Assembly (NCBI RefSeq): GCF_900100535.1
Contig: NZ_FNDG01000005.1
Location: 62,001-126,000 of the forward strand
DNA: 64,000 nucleotides
Reading direction: 5' to 3'
Source: Phytopseudomonas flavescens
GTDB taxonomy: Bacteria > Pseudomonadota > Gammaproteobacteria > Pseudomonadales > Pseudomonadaceae
Shown: in pieces, positions 9,150 through 19,108 of the stretch
How the letters are laid out: each line of letters starts with the position of its first letter
Numbering within the stretch: position 1 is the first letter of the stretch
The notes under the pieces: model-generated
The model's database searches: none
The model's input: the letters and a program-made list of their open reading frames with translations, nothing else
What the model was told of the DNA's origin: nothing
Made by a program: the position numbers and the translations under genes

Positions 9150-9202
9150 AGCAAAGCAGGCGGCTGGCGAGGGTCAGCATCAGGTAATGAAAAGGTAAAG
9201 AA

Positions 9203-10015
9203 TCACGGGTTCGGCGCACGCCGCTCGGCCGGCCGGCGAGCACCGCCCACCAGCTTGTCGACGATGCGCGCCGCCGCCACCATGCCGAAGGTGGCGGTCA
9301 CCATCATCACCGCACCAAAGCCGCCGGCACAGTCGAGCTTCACGCCCTCGCCGACGAATGCCTTGCTCAGGCAGATGCCGCCACCCGCATCGGGGTAGCG
9401 CAACTGTTCGGTGGAGAACACGCAGGGCACGCTGTAGTTGCGCCCCGGCGTGCGGGAGAAGCCGTAGTCGCGGCGCAGCGTGGAGCGCACCTTGGCGGCC
9501 AGGGGGTCGTTGAAGGTCTTGTTCAGATCGCCCACCTGCACCTGGCTCGGATCGATCTGCCCGCCGGCACCGCCGGTGGTGACGATGGTGATCTTGCGGC
9601 GCTTGCACCAGGCAATCAGCGCCGCCTTGGCCGCCACGCTGTCGATGCAGTCGACCACCGCGTCCAGTTCGACGGTGATGTAGCCGGCCATGCTGTCGCG
9701 GGTCACGAAGTCGGCCACCTCATGCACCACGCAGGCCGGGTTGATGGCCCGCAGCCGTTCGGCCATCACCGCGACCTTGGCACGACCGACCTGGCCCTGC
9801 AGGGCGTGGGCCTGCCGGTTGGTGTTGCTGAGGCAGACGTCGTCAAGGTCGAACAGGGAAATCTCGCCCACCCCGGAGCGCGCCAGCGCCTCGGCCACCC
9901 AGGAACCCACGCCGCCGATACCGACCACCGCCACGTGCGCAGCCGCCAGCCGCTGCGCGCCTTGGCGGCCATACAACCGGGCAATTCCGGCGAAACGTTG
10001 CTCATCGAACGACAT
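9203..10015 (-). CDS. tcdA: tRNA threonylcarbamoyladenosine dehydratase (ThiF/E1-like)
   Basis: A 270-residue E1-like enzyme that cyclises t6A37 of ANN-decoding tRNAs to ct6A using ATP. The N-terminal Rossmann motif VVGIGGVGSW and the adenylation segment DLDDVCLSNTNRQ are intact, and VTTGGAGGQIDPSQV is typical of the CsdL/TcdA clade. The start MSFDEQRF is fixed by an AGGAGG ribosome site six bases upstream; a 20-residue upstream extension is unlikely. TcdA is also called CsdL because in E. coli it lies with csdA and csdE and accepts their sulfur relay; here those genes are 2 kb away in opposite orientation. Confidence 0.93.
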   Translation of the reverse strand: MSFDEQRFAGIARLYGRQGAQRLAAAHVAVVGIGGVGSWVAEALARSGVGEISLFDLDDVCLSNTNRQAHALQGQVGRAKVAVMAERLRAINPACVVHEVADFVTRDSMAGYITVELDAVVDCIDSVAAKAALIAWCKRRKITIVTTGGAGGQIDPSQVQVGDLNKTFNDPLAAKVRSTLRRDYGFSRTPGRNYSVPCVFSTEQLRYPDAGGGICLSKAFVGEGVKLDCAGGFGAVMMVTATFGMVAAARIVDKLVGGARRPAERRAPNP

Positions 10016-10243
10016 GCGGGCTCCTCCTGATGGGCGCGCATTATAGAAAGCCTGGCCGCCCATCCCAAGCACCATCTGCCCGGCACGCCGCGTTGAGGCC
10101 CAGCGCCGTCGGAAACCCTGCGGCCCATGCGCAAACAGCCGCCCCGAGCTGTGCTATACAGTCATTCAACGACGGAGTAGCATGCGCGCCAACCGGCGCT
10201 CGCCGGCCTTCTCCCCGTTCCACCTTTCGGAACCTGACACAGC

Positions 10244-12841
10244 ATGCTTTCGCGCAAGTTCGGCCTCAATCTGATTGTATTCCTGGCTATTGCCGCCCTG
10301 TTCACCGGTATCTGGGCGCTCTACAACCGCCCGGTCACGGCACCGGACTGGCCCGAGCAGATATCCGGCTACTCGTTCTCGCCCTTCCGCCAGGGACAGA
10401 GCCCGCAAACCGGCGTCTACCCCAGTGACGAGGAAATGCGCTCGGATCTTGAACTGCTCGCCAAGCAGACCGACAGCATCCGTACCTACTCGGTGGACGG
10501 CGCGCTGGACAAGATCCCGTTGCTCGCCGAGGAGTTCGGCCTGCGCGTGACCCTGGGCGTGTGGATCGGCACCGACGAAGAACGCAACGAACGCGAAGTT
10601 GCCAAGGCCATCGAGATCGCCAATACCTCACGCAGCGTCGTGCGCGTAGTGGTCGGCAACGAGGCGCTGTTTCGCCGCGAGGTCACCACCAAGCAACTGA
10701 TCGGTTACATGGACCGCGTGCGCGCGGCGGTCAAGGTGCCGGTCACCACCTCCGAGCAGTGGCACATCTGGGAGAAGTACCCGGAACTGGCCGACCACGC
10801 GGACCTGGTCGCGGCCCACGTCCTGCCGTACTGGGAATTCATTCCGATGAAGGACTCCACCCAGTTCACCCTGGATCGCGCCCGGGACCTGAAGAAGCTG
10901 TTCCCGAAAAAACCCCTGCTGCTCTCCGAGGTCGGCTGGCCGAGCAACGGTCGCGTGCGCGGTGGCGCCGAGGCGACCCAGGCGGATCAGGCCATCTACC
11001 TGCGCACCTTGGTCACCACGCTGAATGCCCAGGGCTACAACTACTTCGTCATCGAGGCGTTCGACCAGCCGTGGAAAGCCGGTGATGAGGGTTCGGTGGG
11101 CGCCTACTGGGGCGTCTACAACCTCGACCGCAACGCCAAATTCAACTTCGAGGGCCCGGTGGTAGCCATTCCCCAGTGGCGCTTGCTGGCGGTTGCCTCG
11201 GTGGTCATGGCGCTGCTGTCCCTGGCGCTGATGCTCATCGATGGCAGCGCCCTGCACCAGCGCGGACGCACTTTCCTGACCTTCGTCGCGTTCGCCGGCG
11301 GCTCGGCCCTGGTGTGGATCGGCTACGACTACAGCCAGCAGTACAGCACCTGGTTCAGCATGCTGGTCGGCCTGCTGCTCGGCGTCGGCGCCATCGGCGT
11401 GTTCATCGTCCTGCTCACCGAGGCCCACGAACTGGCCGAGACGGTATGGACGCAGCGACGGCGCTCCTTCACCCCCGTGCTGGGTGACAGTGATTACCGT
11501 CCCAAGGTGTCGATCCACGTGCCCTGCTACAACGAGCCGCCGGAGATGGTCAAACAGACCCTCGACGCCCTGGCCAACCTCGACTATCCGGACTTCGAAG
11601 TCCTGATCATCGACAACAACACCAAGGATCCCGCGGTGTGGGAGCCGGTACGCGACTACTGCGCAGAGCTCGGCCCGCGCTTCCGCTTCTTCCATGTGGC
11701 GCCGCTGCATGGCTTCAAGGGCGGCGCACTGAACTACATCCTGCCGCACACCGCGGCGGATGCCGAGGTGGTGGCGGTGATCGACTCCGACTACTGCGTC
11801 GATCGCAACTGGCTCAAGCACATGGTGCCGCACTTCGCCGATCCATCGATCGCCGTGGTGCAGTCGCCGCAGGACTACCGCGACGGCGAGGAAAGCACCT
11901 TCAAGAAGCTCTGCTACGCCGAGTACAAGGGCTTCTTCCATATCGGCATGGTGACCCGCAACGACCGCAACGCGATCATCCAGCACGGCACCATGACCAT
12001 GATCCGCCGCACGGTGATGGACGAGCTGAAGTGGGCCGACTGGACCATCTGCGAAGACGCCGAGCTGGGCCTGCGGGTGTTCGAGAAAGGCTACTCCGCC
12101 GCTTACGCCCATGACAGCTTCGGCAAGGGGCTGATGCCGGACACCTTCATCGACTACAAGAAGCAACGCTTCCGCTGGGCCTATGGCGCCATCCAGATCA
12201 TGAAGGGGCACGCCCGTGAACTGCTCGCCGGCAAGGGCAGCGAACTCAAGCGCGGCCAGCGCTATCACTTCATCGCCGGCTGGCTGCCCTGGGTCGCCGA
12301 TGGCCTGAACATCTTCTTCACCGCAGGCGCCCTGCTCTGGTCGGCAGCGATGATCATCGTGCCGCAACGGGTCGACCCGCCATTGCTGATCTTCGCGATC
12401 CCGCCCCTGGCCCTGTTTCTGTTCAAGGTGGGCAAGATCATCTTCCTGTATCAACGGGCGGTCGGGGTCAACCTCAAGGATGCGGCCTGCGCCGCGGTGG
12501 CCGGACTGGCGTTGTCGCATACCATCGCCAAGGCGGTGTTGTACGGCGCGTTCACCAAGAGCATCCCGTTCTTCCGCACGCCGAAGATGCGCTCCAGCCA
12601 TGGCCTGATGGTGGCCCTCGCCGAAGCCCGCGAAGAAGTCTTCATCATGCTTCTGCTGTGGGGCGCCGCCCTGGGTATCGCCATCGTCCAGGGCCTGCCC
12701 AGCTACGACGTGAAGTTCTGGGTGATCATGCTGCTGGTGCAATCGCTGCCGTACCTCGCCGCGCTGATCATGGCGCTGCTCTCGTCGCAGCCCAAACCGC
12801 TGGAGATCCCGGTGGTACAGGCCGAGGCAGAGAACGCCTGA
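10244..12841 (+). CDS. ndvB: Membrane glucan synthase: GH17 domain plus family 2 glycosyltransferase (NdvB-like)
   Basis: An 865-residue inner-membrane enzyme. After an N-terminal anchor, residues ~35-300 form a GH17-type domain with VVGNEALFR and SEVGWPSNG holding the two catalytic glutamates. Two or more membrane helices follow (~305-390). The GT2 domain (~415-650) shows the DSDY acidic motif, the EDAELGLRV acid and the KKQRFRWAYG product-binding motif. C-terminal helices complete it. Domain order and length match Pseudomonas NdvB, which makes periplasmic beta-(1,3)-glucans linked to biofilm tolerance. The gene is followed by a strong terminator, then dapE, so it is probably its own unit. 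Ring closure or branching by the GH17 part is inferred from the family. Confidence 0.88.
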   Translation: MLSRKFGLNLIVFLAIAALFTGIWALYNRPVTAPDWPEQISGYSFSPFRQGQSPQTGVYPSDEEMRSDLELLAKQTDSIRTYSVDGALDKIPLLAEEFGLRVTLGVWIGTDEERNEREVAKAIEIANTSRSVVRVVVGNEALFRREVTTKQLIGYMDRVRAAVKVPVTTSEQWHIWEKYPELADHADLVAAHVLPYWEFIPMKDSTQFTLDRARDLKKLFPKKPLLLSEVGWPSNGRVRGGAEATQADQAIYLRTLVTTLNAQGYNYFVIEAFDQPWKAGDEGSVGAYWGVYNLDRNAKFNFEGPVVAIPQWRLLAVASVVMALLSLALMLIDGSALHQRGRTFLTFVAFAGGSALVWIGYDYSQQYSTWFSMLVGLLLGVGAIGVFIVLLTEAHELAETVWTQRRRSFTPVLGDSDYRPKVSIHVPCYNEPPEMVKQTLDALANLDYPDFEVLIIDNNTKDPAVWEPVRDYCAELGPRFRFFHVAPLHGFKGGALNYILPHTAADAEVVAVIDSDYCVDRNWLKHMVPHFADPSIAVVQSPQDYRDGEESTFKKLCYAEYKGFFHIGMVTRNDRNAIIQHGTMTMIRRTVMDELKWADWTICEDAELGLRVFEKGYSAAYAHDSFGKGLMPDTFIDYKKQRFRWAYGAIQIMKGHARELLAGKGSELKRGQRYHFIAGWLPWVADGLNIFFTAGALLWSAAMIIVPQRVDPPLLIFAIPPLALFLFKVGKIIFLYQRAVGVNLKDAACAAVAGLALSHTIAKAVLYGAFTKSIPFFRTPKMRSSHGLMVALAEAREEVFIMLLLWGAALGIAIVQGLPSYDVKFWVIMLLVQSLPYLAALIMALLSSQPKPLEIPVVQAEAENA

Positions 12842-12856
12842 TTCTTCAGGCAACAC

Positions 12857-12890
12857 GACAACGGCGGCCAATTGGCCGCCGTTGTCTTTT
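12857..12890 (+). terminator. Strong intrinsic terminator after ndvB
   Basis: A perfect 30-bp palindrome (12857-12886, core GGCGGCCAATTGGCCGCC) followed directly by TTTT, 15 bases after the ndvB stop. Confidence 0.9.
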
Positions 12891-13045
12891 CGGCTTGCTG
12901 AGCGGCAACCACGCGAACAATCCCCAGGGACCTTTCCATGCTGTGTCAAAAGGCCGAACGCCTACGAGGCCGGCGCGTTTTGCTTTAAGCTATGCGCCCT
13001 TCCCGCCCCGCACTGCTTGACGAGCATTACTTTACCGGAGTTCCC

Positions 13046-14188
13046 ATGACGGCCCTGTCCCCCACCCTCGAGCTCGCCTGCGATCTGATCCGCCGGCCAT
13101 CCGTCACGCCACTGGATGAAGGCTGCCAGGAGCTGATGATGCGTCGTCTCGCGGCCCTGGGGTTTGCCATCGAAGCGATGCGCATCGAGGACGTGGACAA
13201 CTTCTGGGCCAGCCATGGCAGCCAGGACGGTCCGGTGCTGTGCTTCGCCGGGCACACCGATGTGGTACCCACCGGCCCGCTGCAGGCCTGGCAGCACGGC
13301 CCGTTCGAGGCGCTGATCGACGACCAGGGCATGCTCTGCGGCCGTGGCGCCGCCGACATGAAGGGCAGCCTGGCGTCGATGATCATCGCCGTCGAACGTT
13401 TCGTCGCCGAGTACCCGAACCACAAGGGCCGCATCAGCTTTCTGATCACCAGCGACGAAGAAGGCCCGGCCCACCACGGCACCAAGGCCGTGGTCGAACG
13501 CCTGGCCGCGCGCAACGAGCGCCTCGACTGGTGCATCGTCGGCGAACCGTCGAGCACGTCGCAGGTCGGCGACGTGGTGAAGAACGGGCGCCGCGGCTCC
13601 CTGGGCGCGACCCTGACCGTGCGCGGGATCCAGGGCCACGTGGCCTACCCGCACCTGGCGAAGAATCCGATTCACCTGGCCGCCCCGGCCCTGGCCGAAC
13701 TGGCCGCCGAGCACTGGGACGACGGCAACGCGTTCTTCCCGCCGACCAGCTTCCAGGTCTCCAACCTGAACGCCGGCACCGGAGCGACCAACGTCATTCC
13801 TGGCGAACTGACCGCAGTGTTCAACTTCCGCTTCTCCACCGAATCGACGGTCGAAGGCCTGCAGCAGCGGGTCAACGCCATTTTCGACAAGCACGGCCTG
13901 GACTATCACATCGAATGGGCGCTGTCGGGACTGCCCTTTCTCACCGAGCCGGGCGCCCTGCTCGATGCGGTCAGTGCCAGCATCCGTAGTGTGACCGGTC
14001 GTGAAACCACGCCAAGCACCAGCGGCGGCACGTCCGATGGCCGCTTCATCGCCACGCTGGGAACCCAGGTGGTGGAGCTCGGCCCGGTCAACGCGACCAT
14101 CCACCAGGTCAACGAACGCGTACTGGCCAGCGATCTCGAGGTACTCACCGAGATCTACCATCAGACCCTGGTCAAGCTGCTCGCCTGA
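13046..14188 (+). CDS. dapE: Succinyl-diaminopimelate desuccinylase
   Basis: A 380-residue M20-family zinc hydrolase that releases succinate from N-succinyl-LL-diaminopimelate in lysine and peptidoglycan precursor synthesis. The metal ligands are visible in [12 protein letters not shown] and GRGAADMKG, and SDEEGPA holds the catalytic glutamate pair; [12 protein letters not shown] is the DapE-specific C-terminal loop. The ATG at 13046 has a CGGAG ribosome site; an 18-residue upstream extension is possible but unsupported. Its stop overlaps the start of rlmA by one base, so the two genes are coupled, as in other pseudomonads. Confidence 0.96.
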   Translation: MTALSPTLELACDLIRRPSVTPLDEGCQELMMRRLAALGFAIEAMRIEDVDNFWASHGSQDGPVLCFAGHTDVVPTGPLQAWQHGPFEALIDDQGMLCGRGAADMKGSLASMIIAVERFVAEYPNHKGRISFLITSDEEGPAHHGTKAVVERLAARNERLDWCIVGEPSSTSQVGDVVKNGRRGSLGATLTVRGIQGHVAYPHLAKNPIHLAAPALAELAAEHWDDGNAFFPPTSFQVSNLNAGTGATNVIPGELTAVFNFRFSTESTVEGLQQRVNAIFDKHGLDYHIEWALSGLPFLTEPGALLDAVSASIRSVTGRETTPSTSGGTSDGRFIATLGTQVVELGPVNATIHQVNERVLASDLEVLTEIYHQTLVKLLA

Positions 14189-14997
14189 TGCTCAGTTGCC
14201 CGATCTGCCAGGCGCCGCTGCAGGCCGCCGACAACGGCGTGGCCTGCCCGGCCAACCACCGCTTCGACCGGGCCCGCCAGGGTTACCTCAACCTGCTGCC
14301 GGTACAGCACAAGAACAGCCGTGACCCGGGCGACAATGCCGCCATGGTCGAGGCACGCCGACGCTTTCTCGATGGCGGCCACTACGCGCCGCTGGCTGCC
14401 CGGCTGGCACAGCTGGCAGCCGGTTACGGCCCGCAGCAGTGGCTGGATATCGGGTGCGGCGAAGGTTATTACACCGCGCAGATCGCCGCGGCGCTGCCAG
14501 AGGCCGATGGTTATGCCCTGGATATCTCCCGTGAAGCGGTGAAGCGCGCCTGCAAGCGTGCCCCCCAGTTGAGCTGGTTGATCGCCAGCATGGCCCGCGT
14601 GCCCCTGGCCGACGCCAGCTGTCAGTTGCTGGCCAGTGTGTTCAGCCCGCTGGACTGGCAGGAGGCCAAACGCCTGCTCGCCCCCGGTGGCGGCCTGCTG
14701 CGCATGGGGCCGACTCGCGACCACCTGATGGAACTGCGTCAGAAACTCTACGATGAGGTGCGCGATTACGATGACCAGAAGCACCTCGAACTGATCCCGC
14801 CGGGCATGCACCTGGCGCACAGCGAAACCCTGAGCTTCCCGCTGCTGCTCGACACACCGCAAGCACGAGCCGACCTGCTGGCGATGACACCCCATGGCTG
14901 GCGCGCCAGCGCGGAACGCCGCGCTGCGGTGATTGCCGAAAGCTTCGAAGTGACCGTCGCCATCCGCTACGATTGGATCGAGCGTGACGCCCCCTAA
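14188..14997 (+). CDS. rlmA: 23S rRNA (guanine-745-N1)-methyltransferase
   Basis: A 269-residue SAM-dependent enzyme that methylates G745 (m1G) in 23S rRNA helix 35. An N-terminal zinc site is made by CPIC and CPANH; the methyltransferase core has WLDIGCGEGYYT as the SAM-binding motif I and LASVFSPLDW in the later core. Length and zinc finger match RlmA(I) (RrmA). It overlaps dapE by one base (TGATG). A repeat element follows the stop. Confidence 0.92.
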   Translation: MLSCPICQAPLQAADNGVACPANHRFDRARQGYLNLLPVQHKNSRDPGDNAAMVEARRRFLDGGHYAPLAARLAQLAAGYGPQQWLDIGCGEGYYTAQIAAALPEADGYALDISREAVKRACKRAPQLSWLIASMARVPLADASCQLLASVFSPLDWQEAKRLLAPGGGLLRMGPTRDHLMELRQKLYDEVRDYDDQKHLELIPPGMHLAHSETLSFPLLLDTPQARADLLAMTPHGWRASAERRAAVIAESFEVTVAIRYDWIERDAP

Positions 14998-15025
14998 AAA
15001 CCTGTGCACGATCTTGCGAGCTGGA

Positions 15026-15178
15026 GCCCTACAATGCCTGCGGCCCCGCAAAAACAGACGAGGAAGCGGAGTGTACTTTTGTACATGAGCATGACTCACT
15101 TCGTTCGCCCCTTCGGGGGCCGCACTGAAGTGCGTTAGTCGCAAACAACTTCCGAGTCTGTTTTTAACGCGGTAGGGC
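15026..15178. repeat. 153-base inverted-repeat element with internal hairpins
   Basis: Outer arms GCCCTAC (15026) and GTAGGGC (15178) are inverted, as are AAAAACAGAC (15050-15059) and GTCTGTTTTT (15056-counterpart at 15156-15165), with GAGGAAG/CTTCC next to them. Internal hairpins include CGCCCCTTCGGGGGC and CGCACTGAAGTGCG. The right half recurs in degenerate form near 56490 (GGTTTTTAACGCCGCATGACCGAG follows the same plan). It looks like a small non-coding dispersed repeat that carries no ORF. Confidence 0.55.
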
Positions 15179-15209
15179 CGACGCGCAGCAGATCGAGATG
15201 AGGATGAAA

Positions 15210-15581
15210 ATGCGCCAACCGGATATCGAGATATACCTCAAGGACGCCGATCACCAGGCCATCGCCGCCTGGCTGACTAAAGCCCTGGGCCCCTGCTCCG
15301 ACTGGCAGCAGAAAGGCCAGACCTTCCAGTGCCGCGCCGGCGATGTCCCGGTGACCTGGCTGCCCAAGGCGGTGGGCAAATGGCACAGCCTGTACCTGGA
15401 AAGCGACGCCACGCCTTGGCAAGACGACCTGGCCTGCGCACAGGCGGCCTACACCGCACTGGACGTGGAAATCCGCTGCGCACCTGGCAGCTGGGAAGAA
15501 GAAGAAAGCGACGAGCAGGCCGATCAGTGGCTGCGCATCAGCACCGACGGCGTGCAGGAAATCACCTGGCGCACGGGCTGA
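15210..15581 (+). CDS. Conserved hypothetical protein, 123 residues
   Basis: A soluble, acidic protein with no signal peptide or membrane helix. The sequence contains paired tryptophans and an acidic run (EEEESDEQ) near residue 100. Codon use matches neighbouring genes. Of three closely spaced ATG codons I chose the third, at 15210, because AGG sits six bases before it, while the first two overlap that ribosome site. It lies downstream of dapE-rlmA on the same strand but is separated by a 150-base repeat. I do not recognise a family; the look is of a small Pseudomonas-restricted protein. Confidence 0.7.
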   Translation: MRQPDIEIYLKDADHQAIAAWLTKALGPCSDWQQKGQTFQCRAGDVPVTWLPKAVGKWHSLYLESDATPWQDDLACAQAAYTALDVEIRCAPGSWEEEESDEQADQWLRISTDGVQEITWRTG

Positions 15582-15595
15582 TCGCATCGGCTGCT

Positions 15596-15759
15596 GCGAC
15601 CCGGGTATCGCGTCGCTCAACCCAGGCTACGGTTGGCCGATCAACCGTGCATGCGTGCCATTGGGCTGCGTATCTCTCAACCGCCTTACCAACAGCGCCG
15701 CTCGCGAGCTGCGCATCACCCTCGTGGCCTGACGTCGAGCGAAGCGACAGCCGGGTCGC
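15596..15759. repeat. MITE-like 164-base inverted-repeat element
   Basis: The terminal 26 bases at 15596-15621 are an inverted copy of 15734-15759 with five mismatches (outer end GCGACCCGG on both arms). The 112-base interior encodes nothing credible. The arms resemble the dispersed CCGGGT...GCGTCGCTCAACCC repeats found in many Pseudomonas genomes. No target-site duplication is obvious. Confidence 0.55.
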
Positions 15760-16148
15760 GCTGACCTGAGATGACGCTTCCACACCTTGTAGCAAATTAA
15801 AAACATCGCTACATAAAACCCAAAAATGCCGTTCAACCCCCTGTAAATGATATTGAACACTGTGACACCGCGTCGCACTCGGGAAAAATACAATCAACCT
15901 AATTTTAAGAAATTTATTCCTGATAGCGCATACTTGAGCGAACTTAGCGACTTAATTTGCTTATTTATCACAATAATTCCGCATGAAAAATAACAATATC
16001 TCCAATAACTTGTAGTCATGACAAATAAACACTCCATGAATATTGCTTACTGATCCGCTTCCTTTGCAGAATGCAGGCTATCGACTTTAGTCGATACCGT
16101 ACTCCGTCACCCTCGGGTGAATCTGCAACGATCGCAGGAGATGCAAGC
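15760..16148. other. AT-rich leader region upstream of pntAA
   Basis: From about 15770 to 16070 base composition drops sharply, with many A/T runs, in contrast to the GC-rich flanks. No ORF is credible. It probably holds the pnt promoter, but I cannot pick a single convincing -35/-10 pair. Confidence 0.5.
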
Positions 16149-17270
16149 GTGCACATTGGTGTTCCCCTCGAAACCCATGCAGGCGAGACGCGGGTTGCCG
16201 CGACGCCGGAAACCATCAAGAAGCTGATTGCCCAGGGCCATCAGGTCACCGTTCAGAGCGGTGCGGGCATCGCAGCCAGCATCACCGACAGTGCCTATGC
16301 AGCCGTGGGTGCGAGCATTGGCGATGCCACTGCAGCATTCGGTGCGGCGCTGATACTCAAGGTGGTGGCACCAGACGACGCCGAGCTGGTTCTCCTGCAG
16401 CCGGGCAGCGTGCTGGTCGGCATGCTCAACCCGTTCAGCAACGAGACCATTGCCCGCCTCAACGGCGCCGGCGTCACCGCCTTCGCCCTGGAAGCCGCGC
16501 CGCGCACGTCCCGCGCCCAGAGCCTGGACGTGCTGTCGTCCCAGGCCAATATCGCCGGCTACAAGGCGGTGATGCTGGCGGCCAACCATTACCCGCGCTT
16601 CATGCCGATGCTGATGACCGCCGCCGGCACGGTGAAAGCTGCCCGGGTACTGATCCTCGGTGCCGGTGTCGCCGGCCTGCAGGCGATCGCCACCGCCAAG
16701 CGCCTGGGCGCGGTGATCGAGGCCTCCGACGTGCGTCCTGCAGTGAAAGAGCAGATCGAGTCACTGGGCGCCAAGTTCGTCGACGTGCCGTTCGAGACCG
16801 ATGAAGAGCGCGAATGCGCCGAAGGCGTCGGCGGTTATGCCCGCCCGATGCCCGCCTCGTGGATGGAGCGCCAGGCCAGGGCCGTGCACGAACGCGCCAA
16901 GCAGGCCGACATCGTTATCACCACCGCGCTGATTCCCGGCCGCAAGGCCCCCACGCTGCTGCACGAAGCCACGGTCGCCGAGATGAAGCCAGGCTCGGTG
17001 GTCATCGACCTGGCGGCCATCCAGGGCGGCAACTGCCCGCTAACCGAGCTGGACAAGGTGGTGGTCAGGCACGGCGTGACCCTGGTCGGCCACGGCAACC
17101 TGCCCGCGCTGGTCGCCGCCGATGCCTCGGCGCTGTATGCACGCAACCTGCTCGACTTCCTCAAGCTGGTGATCGACGAGAACGGCGCCTTCCACCTCGA
17201 CCTGGAAGACGACATCGTCGCCGCCTGCCTGATGTGCAAGGACGGCGAGATCGTGCGCATCAACCCATGA
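16149..17270 (+). CDS. pntAA: NAD(P) transhydrogenase subunit alpha part 1 (domain I)
   Basis: A 373-residue soluble NAD(H)-binding domain of proton-translocating transhydrogenase, which drives NADP+ reduction by NADH at the inner membrane using the proton gradient. Seen: AlaDh/PNT N-domain ([17 protein letters not shown]), the Rossmann segment [22 protein letters not shown], and [18 protein letters not shown] chose the GTG at 16149 because AGGAG lies eight bases upstream and homologues begin at this point; an in-frame ATG 78 bases upstream would add an unrelated serine-rich leader. The alpha subunit is split between this gene and pntAB. Confidence 0.93.
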   Translation: MHIGVPLETHAGETRVAATPETIKKLIAQGHQVTVQSGAGIAASITDSAYAAVGASIGDATAAFGAALILKVVAPDDAELVLLQPGSVLVGMLNPFSNETIARLNGAGVTAFALEAAPRTSRAQSLDVLSSQANIAGYKAVMLAANHYPRFMPMLMTAAGTVKAARVLILGAGVAGLQAIATAKRLGAVIEASDVRPAVKEQIESLGAKFVDVPFETDEERECAEGVGGYARPMPASWMERQARAVHERAKQADIVITTALIPGRKAPTLLHEATVAEMKPGSVVIDLAAIQGGNCPLTELDKVVVRHGVTLVGHGNLPALVAADASALYARNLLDFLKLVIDENGAFHLDLEDDIVAACLMCKDGEIVRINP

Positions 17271-17323
17271 TGGCCCTCCTCTCTTTATGGAGAGGGCCAA
17301 TCACTACCAAAAGGATCACCCCG

Positions 17324-17635
17324 ATGGATCTGATTTCCGACGGCATCTATAACTTGATCATCTTCGTGCTGGCCATCTACGTCGGCTACCACGTGGTGTG
17401 GAACGTCACCCCGGCCCTGCACACCCCGCTGATGGCGGTGACCAACGCGATTTCCGCCATCGTCATCGTAGGCGCCATGCTCGCCGCCGCGCTGACCGTC
17501 ACCCCCCTGGGCAAGACCATGGGCACCCTGGCCGTTACCCTGGCGGCGGTCAATGTGTTCGGTGGTTTTCTGGTCACCCGGCGCATGCTGGAAATGTTCA
17601 AGAAGAAGGCCCCGAAAGCCCCGGTGGAGAAGTAA
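17324..17635 (+). CDS. pntAB: NAD(P) transhydrogenase subunit alpha part 2 (membrane)
   Basis: A 103-residue membrane protein forming the C-terminal transmembrane part of the alpha subunit, separate here as in other pseudomonads and Rhodospirillum. Three to four hydrophobic helices occupy residues 8-90, and a basic tail ends the protein. AAGGA lies eight bases before the ATG. It follows pntAA by 53 bases and precedes pntB by three bases. Confidence 0.92.
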   Translation: MDLISDGIYNLIIFVLAIYVGYHVVWNVTPALHTPLMAVTNAISAIVIVGAMLAAALTVTPLGKTMGTLAVTLAAVNVFGGFLVTRRMLEMFKKKAPKAPVEK

Positions 17636-17638
17636 TCG

Positions 17639-19075
17639 ATGAGCATGAACCTGATCACCCTCCTCTACCTTGTGGCTTCGGTGTGCTTCATCCAGGCGCT
17701 CAAGGGCCTGTCGCACCCGACCACCTCGCGGCGCGGCAACGCCTTCGGCATGATCGGCATGAGCATCGCCGTGCTCACCACCCTCGGCCTGATCTACAAA
17801 CTCGGCAGTGAACTTGCCGTGCAGGGCATCGGCTATGTGATCGTCGGCCTGCTGGTCGGCGGTACTGCGGGCTCGATCATGGCCAAGCGGGTGGAGATGA
17901 CCAAAATGCCGGAGCTGGTCGCCTTCATGCACAGCATGATCGGCCTGGCCGCCGTGTTCATCGCCATTGCCGCGGTGGTCGAACCGCAGTCGCTGGGTAT
18001 CGTCGCGACGATCAGCGAGCCGATCCCCCATGGCAACCGCCTGGAGCTGTTCCTGGGCGCAGCGATTGGCGCCATTACCTTCTCCGGCTCGGTGATCGCC
18101 TTCGGCAAGCTGTCTGGCAAGTACAAGTTCCGCCTGTTCCAGGGTGCGCCAGTACAGTTCGCCGGCCAGCACCTGATCAACCTGGCTGTTGGCCTGGCGC
18201 TCCTGGCGCTCGGCGCGTACTTCACCTTCACCGGTAACCTGACCGCGTTCGCCGTGCTGGTGGCCCTGGCCTTCATCATTGGCGTGCTGATCATCATCCC
18301 GATTGGCGGCGCCGACATGCCGGTGGTGGTGTCGATGCTCAACAGCTACTCGGGCTGGGCGGCGGCTGGCATCGGCTTCTCGCTGAACAACTCGATGCTG
18401 ATCATCGCCGGCAGCCTAGTCGGCTCGAGCGGCGCAATCCTCTCCTACATCATGTGCAAGGCGATGAATCGCTCGTTCTTCAACGTCATTCTCGGCGGCT
18501 TCGGCGGCGCCACGGATGCCGGCCCGGCAGCGGGCAGCGGCGAGCAGCGGCCGGTCAAATCCGGCTCGGCCGACGATGCCGCCTTCCTGCTCGGCAATGC
18601 CGACAGCGTGATCATCGTCCCCGGCTACGGCCTGGCCGTGGCCCGCGCCCAGCATGCCCTGAAGGAATTGACCGAGAAGCTGGCGCACAAGGGCGTCACG
18701 GTCAAATACGCGATCCATCCGGTAGCCGGACGCATGCCCGGGCACATGAACGTGTTGCTGGCCGAAGCCGAAGTGCCGTACGACCAGGTGTTCGAGATGG
18801 AGGATATCAATGCCGAGTTCGGTCAGGCCGATGTGGTGCTGGTGCTTGGCGCCAACGACGTGGTCAACCCGGCGGCGAAGAACGACCCTAAATCGCCCAT
18901 CGCCGGCATGCCGATCCTCGAAGCCTTCAAGGCCAAGACCATCATCGTCAACAAGCGCTCGATGGCCAGCGGCTATGCCGGCCTGGACAACGAACTGTTC
19001 TATCTGGACAAGACCATGATGGTATTCGGCGACGCCAAGAAGGTCATCGAAGAGATGCTCAAGGCCGTTGACTAG
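17639..19075 (+). CDS. pntB: NAD(P) transhydrogenase subunit beta
   Basis: A 478-residue subunit with about eight to nine membrane helices (residues 1-260) forming the proton channel and a C-terminal NADP(H)-binding domain III. The latter contains VPGYGLAVARAQHA and HPVAGRMPGHMNVLLAEA, the NADPH-binding and lid segments. The gene follows pntAB by three bases in one operon. A second ATG at codon 3 is an alternative start. A 10-bp stem hairpin follows the stop. Confidence 0.95.
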   Translation: MSMNLITLLYLVASVCFIQALKGLSHPTTSRRGNAFGMIGMSIAVLTTLGLIYKLGSELAVQGIGYVIVGLLVGGTAGSIMAKRVEMTKMPELVAFMHSMIGLAAVFIAIAAVVEPQSLGIVATISEPIPHGNRLELFLGAAIGAITFSGSVIAFGKLSGKYKFRLFQGAPVQFAGQHLINLAVGLALLALGAYFTFTGNLTAFAVLVALAFIIGVLIIIPIGGADMPVVVSMLNSYSGWAAAGIGFSLNNSMLIIAGSLVGSSGAILSYIMCKAMNRSFFNVILGGFGGATDAGPAAGSGEQRPVKSGSADDAAFLLGNADSVIIVPGYGLAVARAQHALKELTEKLAHKGVTVKYAIHPVAGRMPGHMNVLLAEAEVPYDQVFEMEDINAEFGQADVVLVLGANDVVNPAAKNDPKSPIAGMPILEAFKAKTIIVNKRSMASGYAGLDNELFYLDKTMMVFGDAKKVIEEMLKAVD

Positions 19076-19083
19076 GGCCTGGC

Positions 19084-19108
19084 AATGCGCCCCATCGCGG
19101 GGCGCATT
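19084..19108 (+). terminator. Hairpin terminator after pntB
   Basis: A perfect 10-bp stem (AATGCGCCCC / GGGGCGCATT) with loop ATCGC begins nine bases after the pntB stop. The T-run is missing, so efficiency is uncertain. Confidence 0.6.

Noticed and set aside
10628..12949. A 773-codon minus-strand open frame
   Set aside because: Antisense to ndvB; composition rich in His, Arg, Gln and Gly without any fold signature.
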